A DNA stretch of 64,000 nt from Domibacillus mangrovi (GCF_001906925.1 NZ_MRWQ01000008.1:124001-188000), one strand, 5' to 3'. Shown: positions 43,547-52,390, counted from the stretch's first letter. Translations and numbers: made by a program. The notes: generated by a model from the letters alone, not told the origin.

Positions 43547-44689
43547 ATGATTTATAAAGCACAGTTTTGGCTCTCGATCACCTATTTCGCTTTTTACTTT
43601 TCATGGGGTGTTTTCATGCCCTATTGGAACGCATGGCTTATTTCTGAAAAAGAGATGACCGTTGAAGCTGCCTCTTCGCTCATTGCAATCGGATTTCTTG
43701 TCAGAGCTGTTTCCACTTTTTTTGCCTATCCGGTACTCAGTGCAAAATATTCAGCAGGTCTGCTGTTAAAATGGTTCACCATCATGACCGCTTTAACAGC
43801 GATGCTATTCATTCCAGCTTCTGGATATGTAACGCTCCTCACGGTCATGATTTTATTCAACTTTATTTATCCGATTATCATGCCAATGGCGGACAGCATG
43901 AGTGCACTGTTAATGAAAACAGACCGCATCCATTACGGAAAAAGCCGTTCATGGGGGTCGATCGGCTACATAGCCGCCGTACTCTTCATCGGTATCGCAA
44001 CTGCTTTTTTTACTGATTCCGCCATTTTGTATATTTTGATTGCCAGTACGCTGTTTATGATTGCCACAGCATTTTATTATACACCGCCTGCACTCCGTGA
44101 ACGCGGCGACTTGCGACGTGTTCCATTTCGGCGTCTATTTCGCTCAAAACGATTTATGACAGCGCTTATCATTTGCGTCTTAATTCAAGGTGCTCATGCC
44201 GCCTACTACAATTATGGTGTTCTATACTTGCAGCATCTTAGTGTAGACAGTATCTGGATCGGTGTCATTTTAAATATTGCGGTTGCGGCTGAAATTCTCT
44301 TTTTTAACGTAGCCGATCGCTTTTTACGTCATACAAGTGTTCCCATGATGTTTTTCATTGCGGCGATCGCCGCTGTTGTTCGGTGGACACTCATGTTTTT
44401 ATTTCCGTCCGTTGCCGTTTACCTATTCGCTCAATTATTTCATGCGTTAACATTCGGGCTCGCTCATTACGCTTTTATCCGGTTATTATATGAAGAATTC
44501 GATTCATCAGAAATTCCGGCTGCTCAAGGTGTATATTCCTCTTTTGGCATGGGACTAAGCGTGGCCATCTTAACATTTGGAGCAGGATATTTATACGAAA
44601 TTTATCCACAGCTGGCATTTTTAGGCATGGCGATCATCGCTTTACCAGCTGTATTTATTAGTTTTATCTTATTAAAAGGAAAAAGATAA
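43547..44689 (+). CDS. MFS transporter, MFS_1-like/PPP type
   Basis: A 380-residue protein with about 12 membrane helices, starting FWLSITYFAFYFSWGVFMPYW, typical of the 3-phenylpropionate/nucleoside-proton symporter-like MFS group. KSRSWGSIGYIAAVLFIG is the conserved loop region after helix 4. The substrate cannot be predicted. Its leader consists of the tandem repeats C and D, whose strong hairpins may affect its expression. Confidence 0.85.
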   Translation: MIYKAQFWLSITYFAFYFSWGVFMPYWNAWLISEKEMTVEAASSLIAIGFLVRAVSTFFAYPVLSAKYSAGLLLKWFTIMTALTAMLFIPASGYVTLLTVMILFNFIYPIIMPMADSMSALLMKTDRIHYGKSRSWGSIGYIAAVLFIGIATAFFTDSAILYILIASTLFMIATAFYYTPPALRERGDLRRVPFRRLFRSKRFMTALIICVLIQGAHAAYYNYGVLYLQHLSVDSIWIGVILNIAVAAEILFFNVADRFLRHTSVPMMFFIAAIAAVVRWTLMFLFPSVAVYLFAQLFHALTFGLAHYAFIRLLYEEFDSSEIPAAQGVYSSFGMGLSVAILTFGAGYLYEIYPQLAFLGMAIIALPAVFISFILLKGKR

Positions 44690-44771
44690 GGATTTTCAGT
44701 CATTTCCCAAGCCAAATGTGTTGTTTTGGCTTATACTATAGAGAAAGAATTACCGGGGGGAGGGCTTGCTG

Positions 44772-45899
44772 ATGGCTCAAACGGACATATTATTTGAAAA
44801 TAGACTGCTTGAGATTTTCGAACATTTGCATGCACATCCAGAAATAAGCTGGAAGGAAATCGAAACGACGGCTTATATTTCGCGATTGTTACAAAGTGAA
44901 GATATTCGTTCATACACATTTGATGACTGCACCGGACTCATTGCCGAAATCGGCTCCGGATCTCCTGTTGTCGCTGTACGCGCAGATATTGATGCGCTCT
45001 GGCAACAAGTAAACGGGAAGTTCCGTGCCAATCATTCGTGCGGGCATGATGCTCATATGTCAATTGTTATTGGAGCGTTGTTGAAATTAAAAGAAGAAGT
45101 CACAGAGGGGACGGTTCGTTTTATTTTCCAACCCGCTGAAGAGACAGGCACCGGCGCCTTAAAAATGGTCAATAAAGGTGTCGTGGATGATGTCGATTAT
45201 TTATTCGGTATGCATCTGCGGCCGATTGAAGAAGTCCCATTTGGGAAAATCACGCCATCTGTTTATCACGGTGCGGTGGCATTTTTAAATGGAAAAGTAA
45301 TCGGAGATGATGCACACGGTGCCCGGCCATATCAAGGTGTGAATGCCATTGAAGTACTGTCTTCACTCAGCCGCCAGATGAATACAATCAACTTTTCACC
45401 TTTTGAACCGTACTCAGCGAAAATGACACGTCTGGAAGCGGGCGGACAAAGTTTAAATATCATTCCTGGATCCGGTAAGTTTGGGCTGGACGTACGTGCA
45501 CAGCGGAATAAGATTTTGTTAGAACTTCAAAAAGCCGTTGAACATAAAATTGAACAAATTAGTATGCTTTATGAAGTGAAGATTGATTATGAATGGATGG
45601 ATTTCACGCCGGCAGCAGAAGTATCAAAAGATGCAGAAGCCTTTTTGCGCAAAGGAATTATCGAAGTAGCGGGAAGTGAAGCACTTGCTGAACCGCTCAT
45701 CACACCAGGAAGTGATGATTTTCACTTTTATACCATTAAACGCCCTCATATTAAAGCTGCCATGATGGGCCTTGGTTCGGATCTTGTTCCAGGTCTTCAT
45801 CATCCGAATATGACATTTGACCGACGTATTATTAAAATCGGTGCTGATGTACTGGCAGCCAGCGTGAAATACGCACTCAAAAACGATAATAGTTCGTAA
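44772..45899 (+). CDS. M20 family metallopeptidase / amidohydrolase
   Basis: About 375 residues. Metal-binding M20D pattern: LHAHPEISWKE, VRADIDALWQ, HSCGHDAHMS and FQPAEETGTGAL, with a dimerisation domain from about 175 to 285. Such enzymes remove N-acyl groups from amino acids or short peptides. Start ATG 44772 (MAQTDILFE) fits the GGGGGGAGGG site; TTG 44766 is too close. Stands alone, ending in its own terminator. Confidence 0.9.
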   Translation: MAQTDILFENRLLEIFEHLHAHPEISWKEIETTAYISRLLQSEDIRSYTFDDCTGLIAEIGSGSPVVAVRADIDALWQQVNGKFRANHSCGHDAHMSIVIGALLKLKEEVTEGTVRFIFQPAEETGTGALKMVNKGVVDDVDYLFGMHLRPIEEVPFGKITPSVYHGAVAFLNGKVIGDDAHGARPYQGVNAIEVLSSLSRQMNTINFSPFEPYSAKMTRLEAGGQSLNIIPGSGKFGLDVRAQRNKILLELQKAVEHKIEQISMLYEVKIDYEWMDFTPAAEVSKDAEAFLRKGIIEVAGSEALAEPLITPGSDDFHFYTIKRPHIKAAMMGLGSDLVPGLHHPNMTFDRRIIKIGADVLAASVKYALKNDNSS

Positions 45900-45904
45900 C
45901 GACC

Positions 45905-45940
45905 AGCCGCAGTGACACATTCGTCTCTGCGGTTGTTTAA
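45905..45940 (+). terminator. Terminator of the M20 gene
   Basis: AGCCGCAG ... CTGCGGTTGTTT hairpin just after the stop codon. Confidence 0.65.
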
Positions 45941-46584
45941 AGGTGTTGAATGATCTCGGTTTTTTTTCGATGAACAGGCAGAAGCCGTTTTTTATACATG
46001 ATACCGATCATATTAAGCAGCCACTTCGGCATTCGCTTCGGAAAGAATGGCTTCGTATAAAATTGAGTATATGCATGTTTAATATCTTCCCAGTTCACGC
46101 AATCTTTCGTCTGACGGAACCTAGCGACATCAATAAGCGCTATTCTTCCCTCTCGTGTGATCATAATATTTCGCAAATGAACATCAGATGGATTCAACCC
46201 TCTTTTTCGCGCAGCTTGCAGTGCTAGATCTGCTTCCTGAACAAGTTCTTCTGAAATAGCAATTCCTTCTTCCAAACATTGAAATAATGTTTTCCCATCG
46301 ATCCAGTCAATGACAATATACATCTCGCCCGATTCATGAAGTTCCGGGTAGTTTGGCAAACCGGATAATAATCGATAAATTTCAGCTTCTTCTTTTGCAA
46401 TATACACTTTGTCCGGATAGAAGACTTTTAACGCTTTGTTCGTTCCTTGAATGCGGTACACGACAGCACTTCGCCCTTCGCCTTCATATAGCAGCCGTCC
46501 GTCATGCATACTCGGTTTCCACATCCCTTTTTTCCTCCGAAACTGTACACTTTGCGCCAAATGTTTATAGCGTTTCAATGTCAT
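45937..46584 (-). CDS. Protein-kinase-like protein (YrzF/YbdM type)
   Basis: A 215-residue protein with a reduced eukaryotic-type kinase fold: Gly-loop-like EGEGRSAVVYRI, KALKVFYP (Lys), IDWIDGKTLFQCL hinge, SDVHLRNIMI in the catalytic-loop position (no HRD Asp in the usual place, but D and N spacing kept) and LIDVARF in place of DFG. C-terminal lysine-rich tail. Could be a small kinase or a pseudokinase. Substrate unknown. Confidence 0.78.
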   Translation of the reverse strand: MTLKRYKHLAQSVQFRRKKGMWKPSMHDGRLLYEGEGRSAVVYRIQGTNKALKVFYPDKVYIAKEEAEIYRLLSGLPNYPELHESGEMYIVIDWIDGKTLFQCLEEGIAISEELVQEADLALQAARKRGLNPSDVHLRNIMITREGRIALIDVARFRQTKDCVNWEDIKHAYTQFYTKPFFPKRMPKWLLNMIGIMYKKRLLPVHRKKTEIIQHL

Positions 46585-46649
46585 TCCTCATTTCTTCTTT
46601 CTATTATTATATACATCAATTGCCTAAAAATCGATGAATGTGCATAACA

Positions 46650-46686
46650 AAAAAAATCCTTCCCTGCTAGGGAAGGCTCTTTCACT
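46650..46686 (-). terminator. Terminator of LysM-3D gene 1
   Basis: GCCTTCCCT-AGC-AGGGAAGGATTTTTTTT on the minus strand. Confidence 0.9.
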
Positions 46687-46695
46687 ATGATTTTG

Positions 46696-47454
46696 TTAGT
46701 TCAAAATTGTGACGTTTACAGTACGTACACCCCAGCTGTTTGCTGCATCTGTTGTTGCTACGTGAAGGTCAATTCTATTTCCTTTGATCGCGCCGCCAGT
46801 ATCGCCTGCAATCGCTTCCCCATATCCTTCAACGTATACACGTGAACCTAATGGAATCACATTCGGGTCAACCGCGACGACTTTTTTGCTGCGGTCATTG
46901 CGAAGATCGATGCCTGTCGCTGTAATCCCTGAACAGCCCGCGCAATCAGCTGTATAGGCTGTTGCTTTCATGGCGATTGTATTGCCTTGTGGTGCAGTTG
47001 TTGTTTGAACAGGTGCTGCCTGCTTCGCTTGTGCCACTGGTGCTGAAGCTGCAGCCGTCGGTGCTGCACTTCCATTTCCTCTCGTGGAAAGAACGTCACC
47101 TGGGTAAATCATATTAGACGAGAGACCATTGATTGATTTTAATGAATTCACTGAAATGCCATGTGCTGATGCAATTTTAAATAATGTATCGCCTGCTTTA
47201 ACTGTATATGTACCGTTGTTAGAAGAAGCTGACGTTGAACCTGTTGTTGAAATAGTATCGCCTGCATAGATCATGTCGGACGAGAGACCGTTGGCCGCTT
47301 TCAATTGATCTACTGTTGTACCATTCTTTTGTGAAATGCTCCAGAGTGTATCGCCTGGCTGTATTGTATATGTGCTAGCTAATGCAGCGGTGCCGAATAG
47401 GCTCCCACCAATTACTGTCGTTGCTGCAAGTGCCATGATTTGTTTCTTCATCAT
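46696..47454 (-). CDS. LysM-3D domain wall protein 1 (YocH-like)
   Basis: About 252 residues: signal peptide, two LysM repeats (YTIQPGDTLWSIS, YTVKAGDTLFKIA), an Ala/Gln/Thr linker, then a 3D domain (MKATAYTADCAGCSG, DPNVIPLGSRVYVEGYGEAIAGDTGGAIKGNRIDLH split across), with the three conserved Asp residues of the lytic-transglycosylase-like 3D fold. Similar to B. subtilis YocH, a WalR-controlled wall hydrolase. Start ATG 47454 has AGGAGG seven bases upstream. A long structured leader precedes it. Confidence 0.92.
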   Translation of the reverse strand: MMKKQIMALAATTVIGGSLFGTAALASTYTIQPGDTLWSISQKNGTTVDQLKAANGLSSDMIYAGDTISTTGSTSASSNNGTYTVKAGDTLFKIASAHGISVNSLKSINGLSSNMIYPGDVLSTRGNGSAAPTAAASAPVAQAKQAAPVQTTTAPQGNTIAMKATAYTADCAGCSGITATGIDLRNDRSKKVVAVDPNVIPLGSRVYVEGYGEAIAGDTGGAIKGNRIDLHVATTDAANSWGVRTVNVTILN

Positions 47455-47640
47455 AGGAAAACCTCCTGGATTGTTCCTGCCGGCATAACGGGCATGCGTA
47501 CGCAAGAATTTGGTTAAAGCTAGTACCTCTCCGTGACTATAGGGACGACTACAAAGCCCACATAAGATGGGGCATAAAGACATTAGTTGCGACAAGACCG
47601 TCGCACACTATTAGTTCTTGTTCCTTTTATATATAAAAGC
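47455..47640 (-). ncRNA. Long structured leader of LysM-3D gene 1, class unknown
   Basis: The leader has several hairpins on the minus strand: GCGAC/GTCGC (47589-47604), GCCCCA/TGTGGGC (47556-47573), the self-complementary TGCGTACGCA (47495-47504), and TGCC/GGCA (47478-47494) just before the ribosome site. Between them are unpaired purine-rich blocks such as CACGGAGAGGTACTAG. This resembles a riboswitch layout, but I could not match it to ydaO (c-di-AMP) or any other class I know. Confidence 0.5.
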
Positions 47641-47737
47641 GCTCAACGCTCTACTGCGTCTTCCGCTAACGAGACTCATTGTATCACGCTTAGGAGCGTA
47701 ATGATTTTAAAAGGAGATTACGGTTAGATGTATGAAT

Positions 47738-47754
47738 GTGACATAACTGTTACA
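47738..47754 (-). promoter_or_regulatory. WalR-like binding site
   Basis: TGTAAC-AGTTA-TGTCAC on the minus strand, one mismatch from the WalR direct repeat TGTWAH-N5-TGTWAH, upstream of the LysM-3D gene. B. subtilis yocH is a known WalR target. The site is far from the start codon, in line with a long leader. Confidence 0.55.
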
Positions 47755-47811
47755 AGCGAGCGTTTATGTCGAATCTGTCATATAATTGAAATATGCCGCG
47801 TTTTTGCAAAT

Positions 47812-47846
47812 AAAAAAGGAGACTTGTAATCAGTCTCCTTCCAAAA
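47812..47846 (-). terminator. Terminator of LysM-3D gene 2
   Basis: AAGGAGACTGATTACAAGTCTCCTTTTTT hairpin on the minus strand, right after the gene at 47850. Confidence 0.88.
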
Positions 47847-47849
47847 ATC

Positions 47850-48407
47850 TTATTTTAAAATTTGCACTTTCACTGTGCGAACGCCCCAGTTTTTTGCCTT
47901 TTGAGACGTTGGCATATGAACATCAATTTTATTTCCTTTAATCGCGCCGCCTTTGTCACCAGCAACGGCTTCCCCGTATCCTTCTACATACACTTTCGTA
48001 CCGAGTGGAATGATGTTCGGATCAACAGCGATTACTTTCGCATTCGGGTTTTTCTTTAAGTTAATGCCTGTTGCAGTAATGCCTGAACATCCTCTGCAAT
48101 AAGCTGTATAGGCTGTCGCTTTAACCGTAATTTCTTTTACTGCATTAGTTGTTTTATTTTCTTCGGCTGGAGCTTTCGCACTTGTTGCTGCCGCTGTTTC
48201 ACCAATTGTCAGCTTCTGACCAATTTTAATAAGATTAGAAGATAAGTGATTCCATTTCTTCACTTGATCAACTGTTGTTTTATATTGATTTGAAATTTTA
48301 TACAGTGTGTCTCCCTTTTGAACGGTGTGAGTAGCGGCCATTGCTTGAGCCGCAGAAGCTGAGAAGATCATCAATGCAGCTATAATTGACATTGCCATTT
48401 TTTTCAC
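47850..48407 (-). CDS. LysM-3D domain wall protein 2
   Basis: About 185 residues: signal peptide, one LysM (HTVQKGDTLYKISNQY), short linker, and a 3D domain nearly identical in its core to gene 1 (KATAYTAYCRGCSGITATG, DPNIIPLGTKVYVEGYGEA, GAIKGNKIDVHMP). Evidently a paralogue of the neighbour. Start is GTG 48407 with AGGGGGT upstream; the frame extends ten codons further. Probably a secreted wall-remodelling enzyme; it lacks the long leader of gene 1. Confidence 0.9.
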   Translation of the reverse strand: MKKMAMSIIAALMIFSASAAQAMAATHTVQKGDTLYKISNQYKTTVDQVKKWNHLSSNLIKIGQKLTIGETAAATSAKAPAEENKTTNAVKEITVKATAYTAYCRGCSGITATGINLKKNPNAKVIAVDPNIIPLGTKVYVEGYGEAVAGDKGGAIKGNKIDVHMPTSQKAKNWGVRTVKVQILK

Positions 48408-48640
48408 GAATAATTTACCCCCTAGTAGTTGTAACATTGTACCAATTGTAGCACTCTACTATTTCAAGACTATTACACTAGGATGTTCGTTTTGTTACAT
48501 TAATATTTCAATTGAACAATAATTCTGATATTTTTAAAATATACCAGTTAGCATGATTTATATTGGTTCATGTGTTCATAGTTGTATATAATATAGATTG
48601 ATATTTGTTTTGCTTACTCTATTTGATGGGAGATTTTAAG

Positions 48641-49303
48641 ATGGCTTACCGGCTTCAGCTTTTTAAAGGGCTGTTTCGCTCTACCGATCAACTTTATCAG
48701 CTATCTCAAGCCGAGAAAATTCGCGGTTTATGGACAAAATTTTCACTGTTACTTTTAGGCAGTGTTCTCTTATCCCTGCTTGCCGGTTATCTCGGCATAC
48801 AAAGTGAAAGTGTTTCCACTTATATGGCCGAATCCGATACGTCTACATATGAATGGCTAAAAGTGCTTTTTGCAGCGGGCTCCGTTCTATGGGGGCTGTT
48901 ATTTCCGTTGTTTTTTATTTTCATTCCGGCATTATTATTCTGGACATTTCTTGAAATTGAATTTAAAAAATTAGTCGCCTTGCAATGTATCGTCTTAACC
49001 ATTTATTTAATTGAATATGCACTTTTAATTGCATGGAACGTGTTTTTCTCCATCCCGCGCGATTCCTCTCCTTTCTCACTTGGTGTTGTCGCCCAATATG
49101 CAACGGAGAATATCATTGCCATCCGTTTCTTTAGCTTTATTACGATTTTCCAAGTATGGATTCTCGTGATCCAGTATCGCTTCCTACGCACCTCTGAAGC
49201 GAAAGGAGCCCGCTTCGTTTTTCTCATAGTCTTCTTAACGGGCCTCGCATTCTGGATTTTATCGACCTTATTCACATCCATTCATGTCGAGAATTTGTTT
49301 TAA
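48641..49303 (+). CDS. yknW: YknW-like Yip1-domain membrane protein
   Basis: About 220 residues with five predicted membrane helices (LLLLGSVLLSLLAGYLGI, VLFAAGSVLWGLLFPLFFIFIPALLFW, and three later). A Yip1-type integral protein. In B. subtilis YknW precedes YknXYZ, an exporter that protects against the SdpC killing factor, and the next host gene here is yknX-like, so I assign yknW by context plus topology. Its stop codon abuts the inserted IscB element. Start ATG 48641 follows GGGAG. Confidence 0.75.
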   Translation: MAYRLQLFKGLFRSTDQLYQLSQAEKIRGLWTKFSLLLLGSVLLSLLAGYLGIQSESVSTYMAESDTSTYEWLKVLFAAGSVLWGLLFPLFFIFIPALLFWTFLEIEFKKLVALQCIVLTIYLIEYALLIAWNVFFSIPRDSSPFSLGVVAQYATENIIAIRFFSFITIFQVWILVIQYRFLRTSEAKGARFVFLIVFLTGLAFWILSTLFTSIHVENLF

Positions 49304-49574
49304 GTCAACTACCCACCACTTAATCCCTAACAGGCTTTAAAGTGGGGTCTTGAAAAAGTCCTGGTTGTCTAGCCTTAGTCTTTGATGACTACGTTGGGAC
49401 CGCCTCTAGCGGGCTTGCATGATGTTGTGCAGGTGCGAATACGGCTTGGTATGATTCCCTAGTACCTCTGCCGTTCAGGCTCTGTAAAAACGCTGATTGG
49501 GAAAGTGCGGTCAACCTGGTGCATAAAGCGAACCAACATGGGCGAAGGGAAAATCACTCCAAGGAGGACAAAAC
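49304..49574 (+). ncRNA. Omega-RNA (HEARO-type) of the IscB element
   Basis: A 270-nt noncoding region directly upstream of iscB, the standard omega-RNA position. It begins with a stem CCACTTAA / TTAAAGTGG and contains GTTGTC, CTTAGTCT and ACGTTGGGACCGC blocks, ending near the iscB ribosome site. By family rules the guide is the sequence immediately 5' of the scaffold, here the 3' end of yknW. No ORF. Confidence 0.8.
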
Positions 49575-50915
49575 GTGCGCGTATTTGTCAAAAACCAACG
49601 CGGAGAACCGCTTATGCCGTGTTCTCCACGTAAATCAAGAATGTTGCTCAAAGAAAAGAAAGCCCGAATTATTCAGTATCGGCCATTTACGATTCAACTC
49701 ACGATCGCAACAGGTGAAACCGTACAAGAAAACAACCTGGGTGTTGATGTAGGTTCAAAGCATGTGGGTGTTGCCGTTACATCTGGCGAAAAAGTATTGA
49801 CCAAAGGTGAAATCGAACTGCGTCAAGATATAAAGTCTTTACTGGAAACACGAAAAACGTATCGAAAAAGCAGACGGAATCGTAAAACACGATATAGACG
49901 TTGCAAATTCAAGTATAAAACGAAACGGATATATGATCTCAAAAAGAAAAAGTGGATGAAGAAGAAACTCACATTCGAATCTCCTCGACTAAAAGGATGG
50001 CTGCCACCGAGCATTCAAAGCCGAATAACGAATACGTTTTTTTGGATCGATCGTTATCAATCCTTGCTGCCCAATTGTCGGCTGCACATCGAAGTGGGTA
50101 AATTTGACGTTCAAAAAATGATGAATCCCGATATTAAAGGTAAAGATTATCAAGAAGGGGAAGCCTTTGGGTATTACGATGCGCGTTATTTCGTGTTAGC
50201 CCGCGATCAATACACGTGTCAGGTCTGTAAAAAGAAAAACAAGATTTTTAACACGCACCACGTTATTTATCGAAGCCACGGAGGAAGCAACCGTGCGGAT
50301 AACCTCATAACCGTCTGTACAGACTGTCACACGCCTGAAAACCACCAAAAAGGAGAAATCTTTTGGGAGTGGATGATCAAGAAAAAGAAAACCAAAACGT
50401 ACAAGGAACCGCCTTTTATGAACAGCTTACGCATTCGAATATCCAAGCGTTATCCTGATGCTCACATCACCTACGGAAGTGTCACAACGCCGCACCGTAA
50501 AGTATTGGGATTGGACAAAACACACTATAACGATGCCATTGCCATGACGGGGATCGAAACCATCAAATTGAATCCGAACGAACGCTTCCTGATTAAACAA
50601 TTTCGAAAGAAAAAACGCTCACTACACGAAGCAACGGCTCGAAAAGGACGAAAAGCAAAAAACATCACACAAAAACGAAACGAGAAAAACACGAAAGAAT
50701 CCAATGGTTTTCACCTGAATGACGAGGTCAGAACTGCTTGTGGAAAACGCGGATTTATCAGCGGATTCACAGGTAAAACCGCTTGTTACGTCAAGTCAAT
50801 AGACGGGGAATATATCGTGATCAAAGGAAAAACGCATAAACAACAACCGATAAAAAGCCTTACTTTCATTCGACATAACGGGAATTGGCAATATCAAATA
50901 AAAGAAAATACATAA
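49575..50915 (+). CDS. iscB: IscB RNA-guided nuclease (RuvC-HNH, Cas9 ancestor family)
   Basis: A 446-residue IscB. PLMP domain (EPLMPCSPRKSRMLLKEKKA), RuvC-I GVDVGSKHVGVAV (Asp), arginine-rich bridge helix (YRKSRRNRKTRYRRCKF), RuvC-II LHIEVGKFDVQKM (Glu), an HNH insert with CQVC ... THHVIYRSHGG ... RADNL ... CTDCH, and RuvC-III THYNDAIAM (His, Asp). All catalytic residues seem present, so it may be active as an omega-RNA-guided DNA endonuclease. GTG start 49575 after AAGGAGG. The tail after about residue 330 is basic and carries the target-adjacent-motif region. Confidence 0.95.
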   Translation: MRVFVKNQRGEPLMPCSPRKSRMLLKEKKARIIQYRPFTIQLTIATGETVQENNLGVDVGSKHVGVAVTSGEKVLTKGEIELRQDIKSLLETRKTYRKSRRNRKTRYRRCKFKYKTKRIYDLKKKKWMKKKLTFESPRLKGWLPPSIQSRITNTFFWIDRYQSLLPNCRLHIEVGKFDVQKMMNPDIKGKDYQEGEAFGYYDARYFVLARDQYTCQVCKKKNKIFNTHHVIYRSHGGSNRADNLITVCTDCHTPENHQKGEIFWEWMIKKKKTKTYKEPPFMNSLRIRISKRYPDAHITYGSVTTPHRKVLGLDKTHYNDAIAMTGIETIKLNPNERFLIKQFRKKKRSLHEATARKGRKAKNITQKRNEKNTKESNGFHLNDEVRTACGKRGFISGFTGKTACYVKSIDGEYIVIKGKTHKQQPIKSLTFIRHNGNWQYQIKENT

Positions 50916-51003
50916 GGGCAAGCAATTCCTCCCCCACCTATCCACTACGTTCCTTGAGGGGGTCTCCTTGCCCGATTATGTTGAAAGTGGTGACTAGAAC
51001 ACA

Positions 51004-52263
51004 TTGAAAAAAATAAGAAAACAAGTATGGTTGGCGGCCGGCGCAATCATTATTGGGGGAAACTTGTATTTAACTTTTAAAGAAGATAGCAAAGCAGACC
51101 GTACAGAATGGCTGCATGAATGGGACCGGGCATCCACAGGTGATGTTGTCCAATCCTTTTCAACAGAAGGCGTTGTCGTACCATCCGATGAATATCCAAT
51201 CTACTTGGATGAAAGTATCGGTTCACTCAAACAAGTGCTCGTAAAAGAAGGCGATGCTATTCAACCGGGTGATTCATTGTTTGAATATTCATCAACAAAC
51301 ATCGATGAAGAAATTGACCGTTTAACGGCAGAAAAAGAACAGACGCAGCAGCATATTTCACTCATCGACAATCAATTAAGCCAGTTGCGCGTGTTATTGT
51401 CACAAGCGGAGAGTAAAGAAAGCAACAGGCAGACTTCAACGAGTACAAATAGTACAAACGATCACGATAGCAACACGACCATAATCAGCTCGGGTGACGC
51501 CAGCACAACGATTGAAAATGAAATTTTGCAGCAGGAAACAGAGAAACAAAAGCTGCAGGAAGAAACAAAGAAATATGACAAACTAATTTCCTCGCATGAA
51601 GCGAAGAAAAGTACTTTGATTGTTAAAAGTACGAATGAAGGCTATGTAAAAAAAGTGGATTCAAGCTTGAACAATCCGCTTCTAATCATTAACTCGTCTG
51701 TTCCAGCAGTAGAAGGTGTTTTTGATGAAAAGCAAGTACAAAAAGCGGCAGCAAGTCAACGCGTTGAAGTAACGGTTGATACAACAGCCGAACAGTTTGA
51801 CGGAGCGCTTGTTACCGTCAGTCAATACCCTGAAGAAGAACCATCTGTAAAACGACGAAGTCTATATCCGTTTTCAGCACAGCTAAGCGGTATTGAATCT
51901 TCTGACCTGTATCCTGGTTTGAAAGCGAATGTGAATGTTATTACGGCAGAAGCACTTGAAGCGGTCACAATTCCCGGCACATCCATTTTAAAAAGCAATA
52001 AAAAAACATATGTTGTCATTATGAACACACAAGGGAAACTGGAACGCCGCCTCATTGAAACAGACTTAACCGTCGATGGTATTTTTCAAGTAACCGACGG
52101 TGTTGAATCAGGCGAAGCGATCGTCGTTCACCCACATGAATTAGTGATGAAAGGCGGTCCGTTCATTACACCGATTCATGCAGCTCATGTAAAAAAGAAG
52201 ACGTTTAATGATTTATCCCGTACAGATAAAATGAAATATATATTAATAGGTGTTTTATCATAA
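51004..52263 (+). CDS. yknX: YknX-like membrane fusion (HlyD-type) protein
   Basis: A 419-residue periplasmic-adaptor-type protein. One N-terminal anchor (WLAAGAIIIGGNLYLTF), a split biotinyl/lipoyl domain (LKQVLVKEGDAIQPGDSLF ... LIVKSTNEGYVKKVDSSL) around a long coiled-coil hairpin (about 100-200), then beta-barrel domains. In B. subtilis YknX pairs with ATPase YknY and permease YknZ. TTG start with AAAGTGGTGAC upstream. No yknY or yknZ follows, so the partner transporter is elsewhere or missing. Confidence 0.85.
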   Translation: MKKIRKQVWLAAGAIIIGGNLYLTFKEDSKADRTEWLHEWDRASTGDVVQSFSTEGVVVPSDEYPIYLDESIGSLKQVLVKEGDAIQPGDSLFEYSSTNIDEEIDRLTAEKEQTQQHISLIDNQLSQLRVLLSQAESKESNRQTSTSTNSTNDHDSNTTIISSGDASTTIENEILQQETEKQKLQEETKKYDKLISSHEAKKSTLIVKSTNEGYVKKVDSSLNNPLLIINSSVPAVEGVFDEKQVQKAAASQRVEVTVDTTAEQFDGALVTVSQYPEEEPSVKRRSLYPFSAQLSGIESSDLYPGLKANVNVITAEALEAVTIPGTSILKSNKKTYVVIMNTQGKLERRLIETDLTVDGIFQVTDGVESGEAIVVHPHELVMKGGPFITPIHAAHVKKKTFNDLSRTDKMKYILIGVLS

Positions 52264-52308
52264 TCCATACGCATTCTGCCTTCATTGCTAGCAGAATGCG
52301 TATTTTTT
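52264..52308 (+). terminator. Terminator of yknX
   Basis: ATACGCATTCTGC ... GCAGAATGCGTATTTTTT, a 13-bp stem right after the stop. Confidence 0.92.
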
Positions 52309-52350
52309 ATTCTTTCCCTTCTTATCTATCATTCTTTCAAAAAAATTGAC

Positions 52351-52390
52351 AAAAAAGCCGCTAATCAACGGGTGATCAGCGGCTGCTTTT
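52351..52390 (-). terminator. Terminator of the S8 protease gene
   Basis: AGCCGCTGATCA-CCCGT-TGATTAGCGGCTTTTTT on the minus strand. Confidence 0.92.

Larger units (their letters stand above)
49304..50980 (+). mobile_element. IscB element (omega-RNA plus iscB) inserted between yknW and yknX
   Basis: Unit composed of a structured left end, the iscB ORF and a right end with nested stems GGGCAAG ... CTTGCCC around CCCCC ... GGGGG (50916-50977). It starts at the last base of yknW and stops just before the yknX ribosome site, leaving both host genes intact. No TnpA transposase is inside or nearby, so it depends on a helper in trans. Ends are approximate (within about 5 bp). Confidence 0.8.

Noticed and set aside
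47455-47595. N-terminal extension of LysM-3D protein 1 (frame open to 47595)
   Set aside because: The extension is leader RNA read in frame; the signal peptide and AGGAGG site place the start at 47454.
47455-47640. c-di-AMP (ydaO/yuaA) riboswitch before the LysM-3D gene
   Set aside because: Gene context is suggestive, but I could not find the conserved ydaO blocks on either strand by eye; left as unknown class.
49304-50980. Autonomous IS605 element with transposase
   Set aside because: No TnpA (Y1 transposase) reading frame is present in or beside the IscB element on either strand.
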